This document shows, in pieces, positions 36,146 through 48,419 of a stretch of DNA of 64,000 bases (positions are counted from its first letter, which is position 1; each line of letters starts with the position of its first letter). The position numbers and the translations under genes are program-made. The notes beneath the pieces were generated by a model. That model was given only the letters and a program-made list of their open reading frames with translations. It was not told the DNA's origin and did not search any database. The stretch comes from Pelodera strongyloides (taxonomy: Eukaryota > Nematoda > Chromadorea > Rhabditida > Rhabditidae): the NCBI GenBank assembly GCA_036852015.1, contig JAANDG010000159.1:124001-188000 (forward strand), given 5' to 3'.

Positions 36146-36775
36146 CAGGAAGAGAGAGCGAGCTTAGCGAGAAAAGGGGAGACAGAAACACAGAGAGAGA
36201 ATACCGAGCCTATCTCCCCCAAGGGGGGGGGGATATTGTCGAAATCTCCGCCCAGACCTCCCAAACTGCTCATTTTATTCAATCCCCAAAATTGATATCC
36301 GTTCCTAGGTTTTCCTGCTAGAGATCGCGTTCCCCTAGTCTTATCTAGGAGCTAAATCGCCTCCCAGCGAAACACGACCTAAATTCTCGAAAGCGCATTT
36401 TTAGCTAAAAACATTTTCGTAAACCTTTGTCCCTCGCCCCTGCCCCATGTTGCACATGTTTTTTGTGTGCTACAAAAATTACAATATTTGCTTGGATGTG
36501 CACTTGTTCTATGTATGTTTGGTACATCTGAGACACGTCGATTTGTTGTGGACAATAACTTTCCACTGAGAGACTGCAGCAGCATTAATACAAAAACATT
36601 TATTTATTCTTGTTTCACTCAATAGCCAAATACACTACAGTACATCAACGATAGAGATCAGACTGTAATGAGGTCAAACGAGAGAGAAAGTGGTCAAATA
36701 TTTCCGATAGATTTCTCCAATATTGACATTATGATTTATCTCTTAATCCATTGGGAATTTCGTATTCAAGCCCAC

Positions 36776-37226
36776 TTAAAGGGTCAGGCCCACCGATATA
36801 AACCTATATTTATTACTTGTTCATAATTTTTGTAAAGGGTGTTTGTTATAAAATATACACACTGTGTTTGAACTGGCTTCATTATTGCAAAGCTTTTCAC
36901 GTAAGTTTTCCTTACAGAGTATACAGTATGGAAAAGCAATTGCACCCTTATTTCCTTATTGTGCGTGTCCCGGGGGCAAATCGCTCTTTTTTCTGTCCCT
37001 ATGAGCCTGGCTATACAGTCGGCTACCCTCGGGACACGCACAACAAGGAAATAAGGGTGCAATTGCTTTCCCATACTGTATACTCTGTAAGGAAAGCGAA
37101 CGTGAAAAGCTTCGTGATGGTAAAGCCAGCTCAAACTCAGTGTGTATATTTTATAATAAACACCCTTTACAAAAATTATGAACAAATAATAAATATGGGT
37201 TCAAAACGGTGGGCCTGACCCTTTAA
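36776..37226. mobile_element. TTAA-flanked foldback MITE (TTAAAGGGTCAGGCCCACC)
   Basis: Near-perfect palindrome with ends TTAAAGGGTCAGGCCCACCG and CGGTGGGCCTGACCCTTTAA. Because the halves mirror each other, the same 133-codon open frame appears on both strands, which is an artefact of the palindrome. Same end family as 9649-10067. Confidence 0.9.
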
Positions 37227-37519
37227 ACACACAAATCCTACGCCTAACAATACGTCTAAAGATAAGCTTCAACTTAATTGTAAAATCAAAAGCGACCAAT
37301 CATCGCCTTCCCCCACTAAAATCACATTTTTTCGTGTACATTTATGAGGCTCACTTTTATTACAAACATAACGCAGCAATCTATTAGACAAAATATGAAA
37401 ATTTGTTAATAAAGTTTAGTTTTATAGTTGCACATTTGTGATTTTCTTCTTCGGAATTGGTGCTGTCTTCCTGTTATAACTACATCAATTAGTAACCGTA
37501 ATTACCCTGCCAATTAAGC

Positions 37520-39891
37520 ATGCCCCGGATTGTGGTAATTGGATCGGCACCCACTGGTCTCGGTGCTGCCTACAGACTCAACGATCTCAAACAACAAGGC
37601 GTGAAGGAGGCAGAGGACGTGGAGATCGTGCTCCTTGAACAGGTTAGCACACTTTAAAATGAAAGTCATATCTGGCCAACATCTAAGACTGCGGGTAAAA
37701 TATTTGCTTGCAGAAGTCCTGTATAATACCGGCCCAGGCGCCCAGGCGAGCCAAACAACATACCTTTTTTAAAGATATTTCTACCGATTATGCCAATGCT
37801 GCGTCTTTACCGCGGATTCCGTTGAAGTAACAGAGTGCACTTCTTCTGTTTTATAAATGATTACTAATACAAATAAAATATTCAGGAATCTTTCGCCGGT
37901 GGTTTGTCGTGTACCGTAACCGATGAGAATGGTTTCCTGTGGGATATGGGTGGCCATATCACATTCAACCACAACTTTCCCTATTATGAGGCTGCCACAA
38001 AATGGGCTGTAGACGATTGGAACGATTTGGTCAGAAACTGTCAGGTAAGTACTAAATATTAAAACTATGAATTTTGTTTTCTCGTCAAAATTAGATTATA
38101 GATAATTTGGATGAAGTGAGCGAGCGACAATAAGATAAAGAGATAGACGGGAGAGGGACAGCCGAAGCAGAGTGGTAAAATAGAGAGAGACGAAAGATAA
38201 AAAGAGTACATGTTCTTGTCGTTACATAAAGTAGTTTTCACATCAAACATGATTTACCTTAACATAGCAACATAATAACTTCTTGTTAATCCATAATAGC
38301 TATGTAAAGTACAAAGTAGGACAAATTCAGGTTGACATGAACTATCTCTATAACGAGAAGGGTATCCACTTAGTTCCTTACCCTGCCCAGTTCGCCGTTC
38401 CTCTTTTCCCCGCCGAAGTGAAGGAGAACTGTCTGAAGGATCTCAAGGAGAGATATGAAAAGGTGAAACATAAAGTCCAAGGTTCAGAAGTTCACAGACA
38501 TTTCGACCTTGTATGAGGTTTACTTTGTGGTGCACAGTTATATCAAAAATTCTCACTTTTTACGAGTGGGGTTAAACTAAAAACTCAACAAATAGGAATA
38601 AATTAACATTTTCAGGAACCCGAGGGCAACCCGGACAACTTCGAAGATTGGGTTTTGAAGCACTTTGGACCCACCATTCTCGAAAGCTTCTTTAAACCGT
38701 ACACCAAGAAGGTTGGGCTAACTTTAATTACATTTGAAAAAACTGGCTGTAGAGAAAGTTCGAGTGACTGCAAGTCATCTTTCTTGTAGCGGTCCGCTCC
38801 TTCATGGAGTTCGTAAAAACAAAAGCATTAAAATGACTATAACTTTAGGTGTGGACCGTGGAGCCCAGTAAGATGTCCCCCAACTGGGTCGGTACACGTG
38901 TTGCAAAACTGCCGCAAGAAAAACTAGAAGAACTGTGCGCCATGAGCCAGGATGAATTGCAGGTTGGCGAGTGAAACTTTTCAGAATAGGCTCTATCGTA
39001 TTATTCATGCTTCCCGGATGAGAAATAGCTACTTGCTTAATTTTATTCTGGTAACTTCACTTGACGCAAACAGAAGCAGATCGATTACTTATGTAACTGT
39101 TATTCAAAGTCAACATTATTGCAGTGCGGGATATTTAAAGGGATAGGTTCACCTCGAATTGCACCTTTTTTTATAATTTATGTTGATAGTATGACCTATG
39201 ACGGTCAAAATGCGAAAATTGCAGTAAATTTCCTTTGCTCCCCGTAGTAGGAGAGCTTGCTCAAAAAAAGCTAAACTACCTCGAATCTATAAAACAATTG
39301 GAGTACCGCAGCCTAGCTAAATGGGAAATAGCGTGACAGGGATGGAGGTGCAGAGATTGTTGTGATAGATAAAGGATGATAAAAGGCCCTGTATTTTCTA
39401 GCGTCTCCAGCCCGGCTGCGCTATTTCCCACTTACCATGGCTGCGGTACTCCAATTGTTTTATAGATTCGAGGTAGTTTAGCTTTTTTTGAGCAAGCTCT
39501 CCTACTACGGGGAGCAAAGGAAATTTACTGCAATTTTCGCATTTTGACCGTCGTAGGTCATATTATCAACATAAATTATAAAAAAGGTGCAATTCGAGGT
39601 GAACCTATCCCTTTAAAGAACCACGTGAAATTCAATTACTAACAAACATACAAATTCAGTAATCAATATCAAAATCGTTTCCTTGCAGAAGGCCGATTTT
39701 GGCTGGGGACCCAACTCGGTGTTCACTTTCCCGAAGTATGGTGGAACAGGCAATGTGTGGAATAGCATGTGCAAGAAGCTGCCAGCCGAGTGGTTCAGAT
39801 TTAACTCGAAGGTAGCGTTTAGTAAATTAATTTGCGGAGAGAGAGAGAGATTAATGGACGAGAAATATAGCCTATGACGAAGAGAAAAGAG

Positions 39892-39962
<71 letters not shown>

Positions 39963-42427
39963 AGAATACTAAACAACGATTATTTTTAGGTGGTCGGTGT
40001 GAACCCGGAATTGAAGACGGTCACTTACTTGGAGAAGGGCAACTCGGAACCTCAGGTAACTCAATTATTCGAACTTGAACATTTAGGGCCACACTTGTAA
40101 ACAGTCAAGCGACATTGAGCACGGGCCAGACGTTAATATCTTGAGGTATTTAGCCTAGCTAACATGGTGTTTACCTAACGTTTCACGTATGGTATGGTAT
40201 ATATTTGAATGAATGACTACAAAATATTTATACAAGGTTCAATAAATATAAAAAGTTATATTTAGACTCTCTCCTACGACATTCTGCTCAACTCTGCCCC
40301 CATTGACCAGCTTGTCAGAGAGACCAAACTGTGCTCTGAACTCAACTTGATGAGAAATAAGGTATGCATTTTCCAGTGCAATCTATAGTGATCAACCGGT
40401 GTGGCAAAGAGGCTTAGTGAGCTTCTAATTAGTATTTACGTAATTTCTGTAGTATACGAGGTAACGAGGGCCTACACTGAAAAAGCTGCTAAAGATACAA
40501 AAGCGGAACATGATAAATCGGAATACCTCAAGACTCTGAACTTCTTTAGGTGTTCATCGTTGGTGTTGGTCTGAAAAAGCCGATGACTTCTTTCTTGGAA
40601 AAGTTCACTTGGCTGTACTTCCCCGATCCGGCAGTTCCCTTCTTCCGCGTGACTATTCTATCCAGATATGGAGAGGTGAATATGCTAATTTATGAATATG
40701 CTAATTTTTTTGTATTCAAATTTTTTATGCAAATGTAATTTTGCCCAAAAATGGGCTTGCGCGCTCTTTACCAGAAATAATCGGGAATTTTTTTTAAGAC
40801 AAGTGAAAAGTGAAGAGTGATCCATATGAGAAAAAAAACTGAATAAACGGGATATTTTCTTTAAAAATATTTATTGGTATCGATACCTCCCGTCCATTCA
40901 TTTGAGGAAAAATAGAGGATGCTTGGGCTGCGACGATTAAATTCAAATAATAATTAATAATCTTGAATCCATTCAAGGTGACTCCCGATGGCAACAAATA
41001 CTGGTCAGTGATGTGCGAGTGCGCGCGTCCTATCGATGACGAAGACACGGAAGAACAGGTTAGGGCACTTTCATGAAGATGTAGAAACTACCGTATACAA
41101 GTGCTAAGGAATCATTGTTAAAAAATACGTCTTCCGCACTTATTCTGTCTTTCGGTGTCTTTAGGTGTTGTAAGGTTAGTCAACACTGTTCGGCTAGCCG
41201 GGAAGAAACATTCGTATTAAACACTAGTTTAAGTCACCTATTTGAGTTAAGAGCACTCTGCTGCAGCCGAGCGTCTTCGGCATCTGGTTAAGTAGCTTTT
41301 CTATTTTAGGTGACTCAACAAGCCATTGACGGTCTCGTAATCAAGTCGATGATAACTAAAGAGGCCATTGTTTCTGTGTACTCCACCACTCTTCCCTACG
41401 GCTATCCCATTCCCACACCACAGGTAAATGATAGTCTCATATGCCACATATAATGAAAAATAACATGCAATATCCAAGAAGATTAAACTTGGCACCGTTT
41501 TGGCGCAAACACGGAGCATCGCCGCGTCACATATTTACTGCAAGAAGAAGCTGCTAATATATAACAAAAGTTGCTTAGGGTATTTCATTTCTACAGCGTT
41601 TTTTCCATAACACAACATTTTTGACTCGACGTACATAAAACTATCCCTCGGCTTGCCGAAAAATATCCAATACGGCAATTACTATGCTCAGTGAATTATG
41701 TTTGTGCACATATGCCCGGTCAACCGGAAAGAGCACACGCATTTTTGATAATTGATTGATGACTGACGGTGTATGTCTATTTTTATGACAAAAAGTTGTA
41801 ACGCTTGAAATGAGCATGAGAATGATGATAAACTACTGAGTCATGTGTGTGGCATCTAAAATAATGTCTGTGTAGTACTAACAAGAATGAGAGACAATAA
41901 ACCCATTGTACAGTTGTTAAAACTTCAACTGTGCCTCCATATGTGTTCAACGTGAAACTAGGTGCTGAGTTTAGGGTTCAGGGAGTTCAGGCAAGGGTGC
42001 GCTTCTTAGTAACCGAATACATTTTAGCGTGATTCCGAATTGGCTCGTGCACATCGTGAGTTGGAAAAGAACTCCATTTATTCGAGAGGACGGTTTGGAG
42101 GGTGGAAGTATGAGGCATCGAACCAAGACCATTGCTTTATCCAGGTTAGTACAGTAATATGACATTGTTATTGGTTACCGTGTGCCTCAACTAATGAGCA
42201 TATCACAAGCATGTTCTCAAATACATGGAGGTGTCAATCGCCAAATGGAGCTGTATTCCTGCCCACCAAAAATTTCCCTGATTGGTGAATGCTAGTGAAT
42301 ATCGATGAAGAAAACCGATGAAAAGAATCTAAAAGCAAATTTTCAGGGCAAGGAATTCGTCGATCGTGTGTTGTTGAACGAGCCCGAGAAGCTCTACAAG
42401 ACTGGTCTCGCCACGAAACAGGGTTAA
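37520..42427 (+). CDS. glf: UDP-galactopyranose mutase (13 exons, complete)
   Basis: A flavoenzyme that converts UDP-galactopyranose to UDP-galactofuranose. Exons: 37520-37642, 37886-38044, 38268-38510, 38616-38711, 38849-38962, 39689-39811, 39990-40055, 40266-40361, 40550-40675, 40978-41058, 41310-41423, 42028-42144, 42347-42427. All introns are phase 0 GT-AG, giving 512 residues, the usual eukaryotic size. The N-terminal FAD fold reads [16 protein letters not shown], then [20 protein letters not shown]. Family blocks follow: [42 protein letters not shown] and [17 protein letters not shown], the last holding the conserved Tyr and Asn near the active site. The usual GAGPTG is GSAPTG here. The exon 3 acceptor is the least certain: the nearer AG at 38299 breaks the frame, so 38268 is used, adding about ten residues. 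Intron 5 holds a MITE. A likely poly(A) signal lies at 42888. Confidence 0.93.
39135..39616. mobile_element. TTAA-flanked foldback MITE inside glf intron 5
   Basis: Ends TTAAAGGGATAGGTTCACCT and AGGTGAACCTATCCCTTTAA, with long near-perfect inverted halves (CTCCTACTACGGGGAGCAAA on the right, its complement on the left). TTAA on both sides. It lies wholly within the intron and leaves both splice sites intact. Confidence 0.9.
39895..39961. repeat. (GA)n microsatellite in glf intron 6
   Basis: About 65 bases of pure GA, ending about 28 bases before the exon 7 acceptor. Confidence 0.95.
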
Positions 42428-43198
42428 AGGTGTATCGCGTGTCAATTACTAAATATCAATCGATGAATAATATATTCAAATTACAAAACAAACCAGTCTA
42501 ATAACGAATGTTGCTTTTTCGTCGATTTTTGTCGATGTTGAGAATTTATGTGTCTTGGATCATTGTATAATTGTTGATTTAACTATAAATAATTATTATG
42601 TTATTATCTCAATTATTATTATTGATTCCGCCCACTGTGTAGAAAATCATGTGCAATTTGGCAGTTCTTTATCGAAAAGACTGTCAAAAGAAACGAATTC
42701 CTCCCGTGCCTACTTTTATTTGTTAATTATATTATCTTATTATTTGTGTACTTATTTATTTATTTATTATGTGTATGTTTCTGTCTTATTTTATATGGAT
42801 CCGAATTTTTTTGTATGTTGTACATGAAAATAATTTAGATTGTAACTAGTAAATATTGTAAGTCGAACATGTTTTTCAGTTTTGCAAAATAAATGGTTTA
42901 TTCATGAATGTTGAACAGGTTGAATTTACACATAGTATAGAAGCAAAATAAATGAACTGTTTTAAAATACGACTTGGTCTAAATGCTAATTTGTGTAACA
43001 AAATAGTTCCAGTTTGGTTTGTTCAAAGGAGCCGTGCCACCTTTGATCGTTTTCAGTTGGCAGAGGAACCCACGACCATATGTCAAGGTTCGCCTTTTAT
43101 TGATAGGTTAGACGTATGAGTTAAAATAGATAATTTACACGGTGTGCTGTAGATTTGCGATTTTGTCATGCGTTTTAGTCAATGAGGTGCCGTTATTT
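42428..43198. other. 3' UTR and intergenic sequence downstream of glf
   Basis: AT-rich. AATAAA occurs at 42888-42893 and again near 42946. Open frames here are low-complexity and unsupported. Confidence 0.5.
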
Positions 43199-43370
43199 TT
43201 AAAGCGAAATGCCATCCGGTTTTTGAAACGCATCTCAAAGATCTGCATTCGTTTGCAGTAATGCTAGGCGGGGTCTATTTTTTATTCTAATTTATGCGCA
43301 TTTGCATATGAAGCATAGGAAAGCAGGGGTACTCGATGCGTTTCAAAAACCGGCCGCTATTTCGCTTTAA
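43199..43370. mobile_element. TTAA-flanked foldback MITE (TTAAAGCGAAATGCCA end type)
   Basis: Left TTAAAGCGAAATGCCATCCGG then TTTTTGAAACGCATC. Right, inverted, GATGCGTTTCAAAAACCGG...ATTTCGCTTTAA. A short element of about 170 bp with TTAA ends and no coding sequence. It shares its terminal bases with 62614-62784. Confidence 0.82.
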
Positions 43371-43655
43371 GTCAGTATTAGGTAAAAGAAGTATATGAGA
43401 TTCTATAAGAATCGTTCAATAAAAATACATCGAATATCGATTACTGAGCGGTTAGGCGAGTGAGGAATTTCAGTGAAGATTTATTAACATAACATATTAT
43501 AAAAGTTACAAAGGTTAAAGGTACTGACAACAAAAATACAATACTTTTACAGATCTGTTAGTTATCTGGGAGTTTTACACATGAGTTTTTTTTCTACAGC
43601 TCTGGGATTCGTAGTTTGATCGCTACATACGCTTTTAGTAGTTTGATTTATCTAG

Positions 43656-43661
43656 TTTATT
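43656..43661 (-). terminator. Poly(A) signal AATAAA for the prohormone-like gene
   Basis: AATAAA on the minus strand, 26 bases downstream of the TAG stop at 43687. Confidence 0.5.
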
Positions 43662-43686
43662 GTTCGTAGTTTGTACTCTATAGTCT

Positions 43687-45400
43687 CTAGTCTATAGTTG
43701 GGTTAGCTCCTCCATCGCCAAACCGTCCAGCCTTATTTTTAATTGGCACCCGTGGCTTGTGGCTGCTTCCAGCCCGGTTCACCCGCTTCACTCGAACGGC
43801 TGAAAATATCGATTCTAGGCGTGGGAATTACAAAGACTTATTGTTAGTAGCATTTCTCGCCCGGCTAGCTATACATATTACACTATAGCCGCTCGTCTTC
43901 GATCGAAATCAATAGAATGTATGGCACATATGAATGACTGATTGTATTCATGTTACCTACTGCGTCTACAGGCTCGGCCTGGTCTGGACCCTTCCATTTT
44001 GGTTCCTCCGGCTCCTCGACTTTCTGAAACATTTTTTTTTAAAGCGGAGTGACACGTGGTTCTGCAAAAAATGCACCTGGTTCTGTCATTCTGTGCCGGA
44101 ATACACACACAAAAGTGCAAAGCATTAGCACTACTGCAATATCCAGAATGTTACGGCGTTTTATAATAACGACGAAGTAAAAAATCTGTAAATGTAAACA
44201 AGTAAAGTTCACCTATTTGAATTTATGGACCATAATGGTAATTTGTCTGTCTGACATGTACCACAACAAATTAATCAAGTTAAAATGCTTTAAAACAGTT
44301 ACTTTCGTGAAAAACAAGCAGGTATACTGTATGTTTATATGCTAGTTTTATGTGTTATTTCAGAATTAAAATTTACAAACGACAGGCGCACAACAATTGC
44401 ATAGACACGTAGATATGTGTACAGGTTGTAAGGTATTGGCAGGGGTTGGCTAATAATAACTTTCTTTCGACGTTTTCGCACTCGTGCGCGATCATCATAT
44501 GACCTATAGTATGTAAAACTGTAATACCGCGAAACGTTTGATTTAAAAATGATGACGATTGTTCGATACAGTACATGATATACCCCAATCAATCCGCATA
44601 CCATTGCATACCACAATGACAATTATTTATTGGTCCGATAACATGACGCATACACTAAAGTATTAATTAATATTAATAAATATTGCTCACAGTCTCATCG
44701 CCCTCGTCCTCCTGCTTCTCCTCTCCATCAGCGGCTCCGTTGCCTTCATCATCTTCCATGTCAGTGTCGTCTTTTCCTGAAATGCATTTTGAGTTCCCAA
44801 ATTGAGTTCTGAGTTCTTACCGAAAAAAAAACGGAATGACGCTGGTTTTAGTACAACGATTGTACGGAAAGTACAAAATGCCTGTATCATATTCATATGA
44901 AACTGTTGTGTTTTTCTCACACGGTTCTACTAATTAGGAGAAAAGAAAAATTGTTCATATATTTACTGAGTGAGACTCGGAGTTGCAACAAAATGCGCCA
45001 GCCCTTGGGAAGCGGTATAAACTGACTAGAGTTTTAGGTTACCAACCTTCAGCTTCTCTCTTCGAGACATATTTCTGATCGCTGTGCTTTTCTTCTGCTT
45101 CCGGTGCTGGAATTTGCAAATAGAGGAGTTTGTGGCAAAACAGCAAGGTGCTATTAACCACAGAGAACACATATAAGAACTGACTTGTGAAGTAACACAG
45201 AAACACTCTATCAACTGACAGTTCAGGCTTTTTTCTATCCTTGGAATTATCGAGAAAAAAAACGAATTACCCTTAGGTTCTCCATCAGAATTCCTCTTCA
45301 CAATTTCGTGGTCTTTTTCGTCCGATACCGTTCTCTTTCTTCGAGCTAAATATTCCAATTATTTCTAATTATTTATCGTTGAAGAAAAAGAGATAACATT

Positions 45401-45443
<43 letters not shown>

Positions 45444-47844
45444 AGAGAAGAGAGAGAGAGACAGGGAGAGAAGAGAGAGAGAGAGAGAGAGACGAAAAAA
45501 AACGGTCAGAAATTGCCAGATCTAGGGGAACGACGGTGGCAAAGGTAAATCCTATTCAGGGACGTCGAAAAACGTCGAAAATCATAATGCGACAAAACAA
45601 ACCATGTTCTACGTGTGTTTCAATGGGATGTTCTTCTTCTTTGCTATCTCCATCAACAAGAGCCTGGCGTTTATAAGCGTGGTGCTCGTCTAAAGGGATT
45701 GATTGCAATTAAGAATATTACGTTTTAAAGAACTTATCGATTTTATATGGTTTAGATATTTCAAGATAAAATACAGTAATTTAATGTTTTAACCAATATT
45801 CACCGCATGCACGCGCAAAAAAGCTAACTGAATGAGCATGCGCGGACCAGCTTTTTAAATTAGCATTTTACCGCATGAAATATGAAGATTCTTGTTGAGA
45901 ATTTCATATGTGCAATTTGGAAGGTTGCCGGCTAAACAAGAAAAAGGTAGGCTTTATACCATGTTTTTGCAACCTTCCTTAGTGTTATCAATAAACATGG
46001 GAGTCCAAGCTGGACCAAAGTATCAAAGAAAACAATTGAGGTCCAAATATCACCCAGTCATAGATATTTAATAATACTAATAATGGTAATAATGAACCAG
46101 CCATATTCTACATTGCTACTATGAACCACAAATTATACAATTGTTTTCTTTGCTTATTCAGCCTCGCAAATACTTCTCGTCATCCATCTTGTCCTTTGTT
46201 AGCGCGATAGCGCTAACATAGTTTGGGTTTATAATTTGTTTTACAGATTTTCTAATTTATTTTTTATTTTTTTCTTACCTTCTTCCTTCTTTGGCTCCTC
46301 GTCAGTATTAGCGTTTCTTTTCACGGGATGCTCTTCTAAAATACACCTCGTCAGTTTTTCTAAGCTGACAATTAGCTACTGCTTCAAGTAAAATGTATAT
46401 ATGCATTTTCGCCTCATGATAATCGTAAACAACCTTTATGCTCCTCCGCCTGCCGTTTACCCATTTGGTGCTCGGCTTCGGTATTTTCTGAAATAAATCA
46501 ACTATGTTTTCAAAACAATAGTTTTCACTGGGCTATCGACAAACTACTAACTACGGTAGACTTGCGCAACCAAAGCAATTTGTTCCTTTTTTTATGATTC
46601 AAGTTGTTGAAGTGCAAAAATCTATACAATGCTAACGACAATGCATGGATACTAACTTTAACCGATTACCTGCGTGGTTTGTAGAAGGAATTGAATGCGA
46701 CTGCACGGTACCATGACGGCTTGATTCGTGCAAATGGCGTTTTTCACGAAGCTGAAAGTGACTCGCGTTATATTTAAGAAACTAAAACAGCAGATTTGCC
46801 ACACAATCGATCCCGTTCATAATGTCCGATGTCCAATGCACTAAGGATAAGCCATAAGTATGTATGTAAATGTCGATCCGACACTAGAGCATGATCTTCC
46901 CGCTAGGTATTCTGCCACATGTTGACATGTGTCAGATCTTACTCATGGAGATAATGGAAGGTATTAGATTAATTAGGGTGTAATCTTTGATTATCTGTGA
47001 AACAGCCAACATTATCATCGCTTGCTTCTGGGTCGGACAGTCTTTCGTTATTATTTTCTGTTTGGTCTTCTTCAGCACTTTCCTTGTCCTGCGGTTCTTC
47101 GCCACCCTGTAATGGTGGGACAATTTTTTGTCGGATTTGGATATGATACAGTCGTTGTTTCACCTCTCGAACATTTTAATTTTATGTTAATATCTGAAAA
47201 ATATACTTCGACAACAAATTTGACGAGTAATTAAAATTGTGCAATGAAGGCATGAAGTGATGTTCTTCTATATAACTCATGTTTGGCAGGTGAAGGTCTG
47301 GTTTAATTGATGAATATCGTTTGATGTGATGAAAGTGATGTTCTTGTGGGGTTAATCTTTGGCAAGTGGTTTGATTTATCAGGCTAGTTTTCCAACCTTA
47401 CCTCTTCAGTATCTCTCTTCTTTCTGTCCATATCTATTTCTGGCGCCTCCGTCAGTTCTTCTGTGGAACGAATAGCACGTGCATGGCGCTGATGGTTTTC
47501 TTAAAATTTTCCGAATAGGAAATAATTTTTTGAGGAACACATCCCCTTCATTATGATCGGAAACCTACGGATATTGCATATCTATATCTTCCGAGTTTAC
47601 CAGAAACACAGAATAATTTTCAAGGTTCAGGCCCGCGAGCCGCGAACATGGTCTCATTTTTTAAGTTTCTACCAGGTAAGCTGAAGTGCTGACGACCAGA
47701 AACATTTTTTTAGTTTCTACATCTCTAAATTGCTTATTTCGAATATTCCATAAATCCTCTGTTACCATGATCATGTTCGTGCTCTGTTGGATACGAAACA
47801 CATAGTACGGTAAGAAGAGCCAAAACAATAATAAGATGCCGCAT
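43687..47844 (-). CDS. Secreted acidic protein with repeated dibasic sites; putative peptide prohormone (12 exons)
   Basis: Exons: 47844-47766, 47460-47402, 47106-47011, 46751-46712, 46487-46434, 46335-46279, 45689-45603, 45345-45271, 45106-45047, 44776-44691, 44023-43957, 43799-43687. Each has AG/GT borders, every phase agrees (mostly phase 1), and the sum is 873 nt or 290 residues. The start lies three bases after a TTTTTCAG acceptor. Residues 1-17 (MRHLIIVLALLTVLCVS) are a typical signal peptide. The rest is rich in Glu, Asp, His and Lys with almost no cysteine. Dibasic sites recur about once per exon: RKKR, EKR, QMGKR, HPVKR, HAYKR, ARRKR and IVKR, YVSKR, VRVKR. QMGKR would also allow C-terminal amidation. 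This architecture fits a neuropeptide-like precursor cleaved in the secretory pathway. A secreted acidic structural protein is the alternative. No homologue recognised. Confidence 0.7.
45402..45492. repeat. GA-rich microsatellite in an intron of the prohormone-like gene
   Basis: GA dinucleotides interspersed with ACAGGG units, within the intron between the exons at 45603 and 45345. Confidence 0.9.
46195..46224. repeat. Dispersed 30-bp near-palindromic motif, copy 2 of 3
   Basis: TTTGTTAGCGCGAT followed by AGCGCTAACATAGTTT, the inverted form of the motif at 11575 and 63601. It is intronic here and the most palindromic of the three. Confidence 0.5.
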
Positions 47845-48011
47845 TATCTGAAAAATATTTTTGAAACATTAGCTTCTTATTAGTCAAAAGTCCTATCACT
47901 AACGATGGTAAAGGAATAAATCATTACTAATAGGGACTCATTTCACTCTTTGTCATACTAAAAACAGCGACGTTGACTTTGAACTATAAATTCTGAATAC
48001 ATGCGATTTAT

Positions 48012-48408
48012 TTAAAGGGAATGTCAAGCCGGTTTTGCATGTTGGGCTCAAAAAAAAAGCTTGCGTTTTGAAGGTAAGGAAAGTGAAAATAAAAATAAAC
48101 AAAAACTTTCATGTAAGAAGAAAAACAATTTCAAACCCCTCCAGAAAACTCCTTCAGTATGGGATTCTAGTCGTGCGGACAGAGCTAAGCCAAATCTCTG
48201 TCCACGGGACGGCTTGAATTACCGGCTCGCCGCAACGCGCCCGTTTGCTTGCGTTGCGGCATGTTTTGTTCACGTTTATGACAAAATCTCAAATATTTTA
48301 TTCTGGCGCCATTTTTATGGGTTACTGTATTGGGCGCCTTTTGAGATTTACTTAGTCTGCGCCTGGAGATGCCTTTCTGCGCAAAATCTCCCTTGACATG
48401 CCCTTTAA
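48012..48408. mobile_element. TTAA-flanked foldback MITE (TTAAAGGGAATGTCAAG end type)
   Basis: Left TTAAAGGGAATGTCAAGCCGG, right CTTGACATGCCCTTTAA, with TTAA at both ends. The inverted halves are less perfect than in other elements. It lies upstream (5') of the prohormone-like gene. Confidence 0.65.
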
Positions 48409-48419
48409 ACATTTCAATT

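Noticed and set aside
35716..36295. Frames of 125-188 codons of Arg-Asp-Arg-Glu or Ser-Leu repeats
   Set aside because: They are translations of the (GACAGAGA)n microsatellite.
36784..37218. A 133-codon frame with similar sequence on both strands
   Set aside because: The region is a palindromic MITE, so any open frame is mirrored on the other strand.
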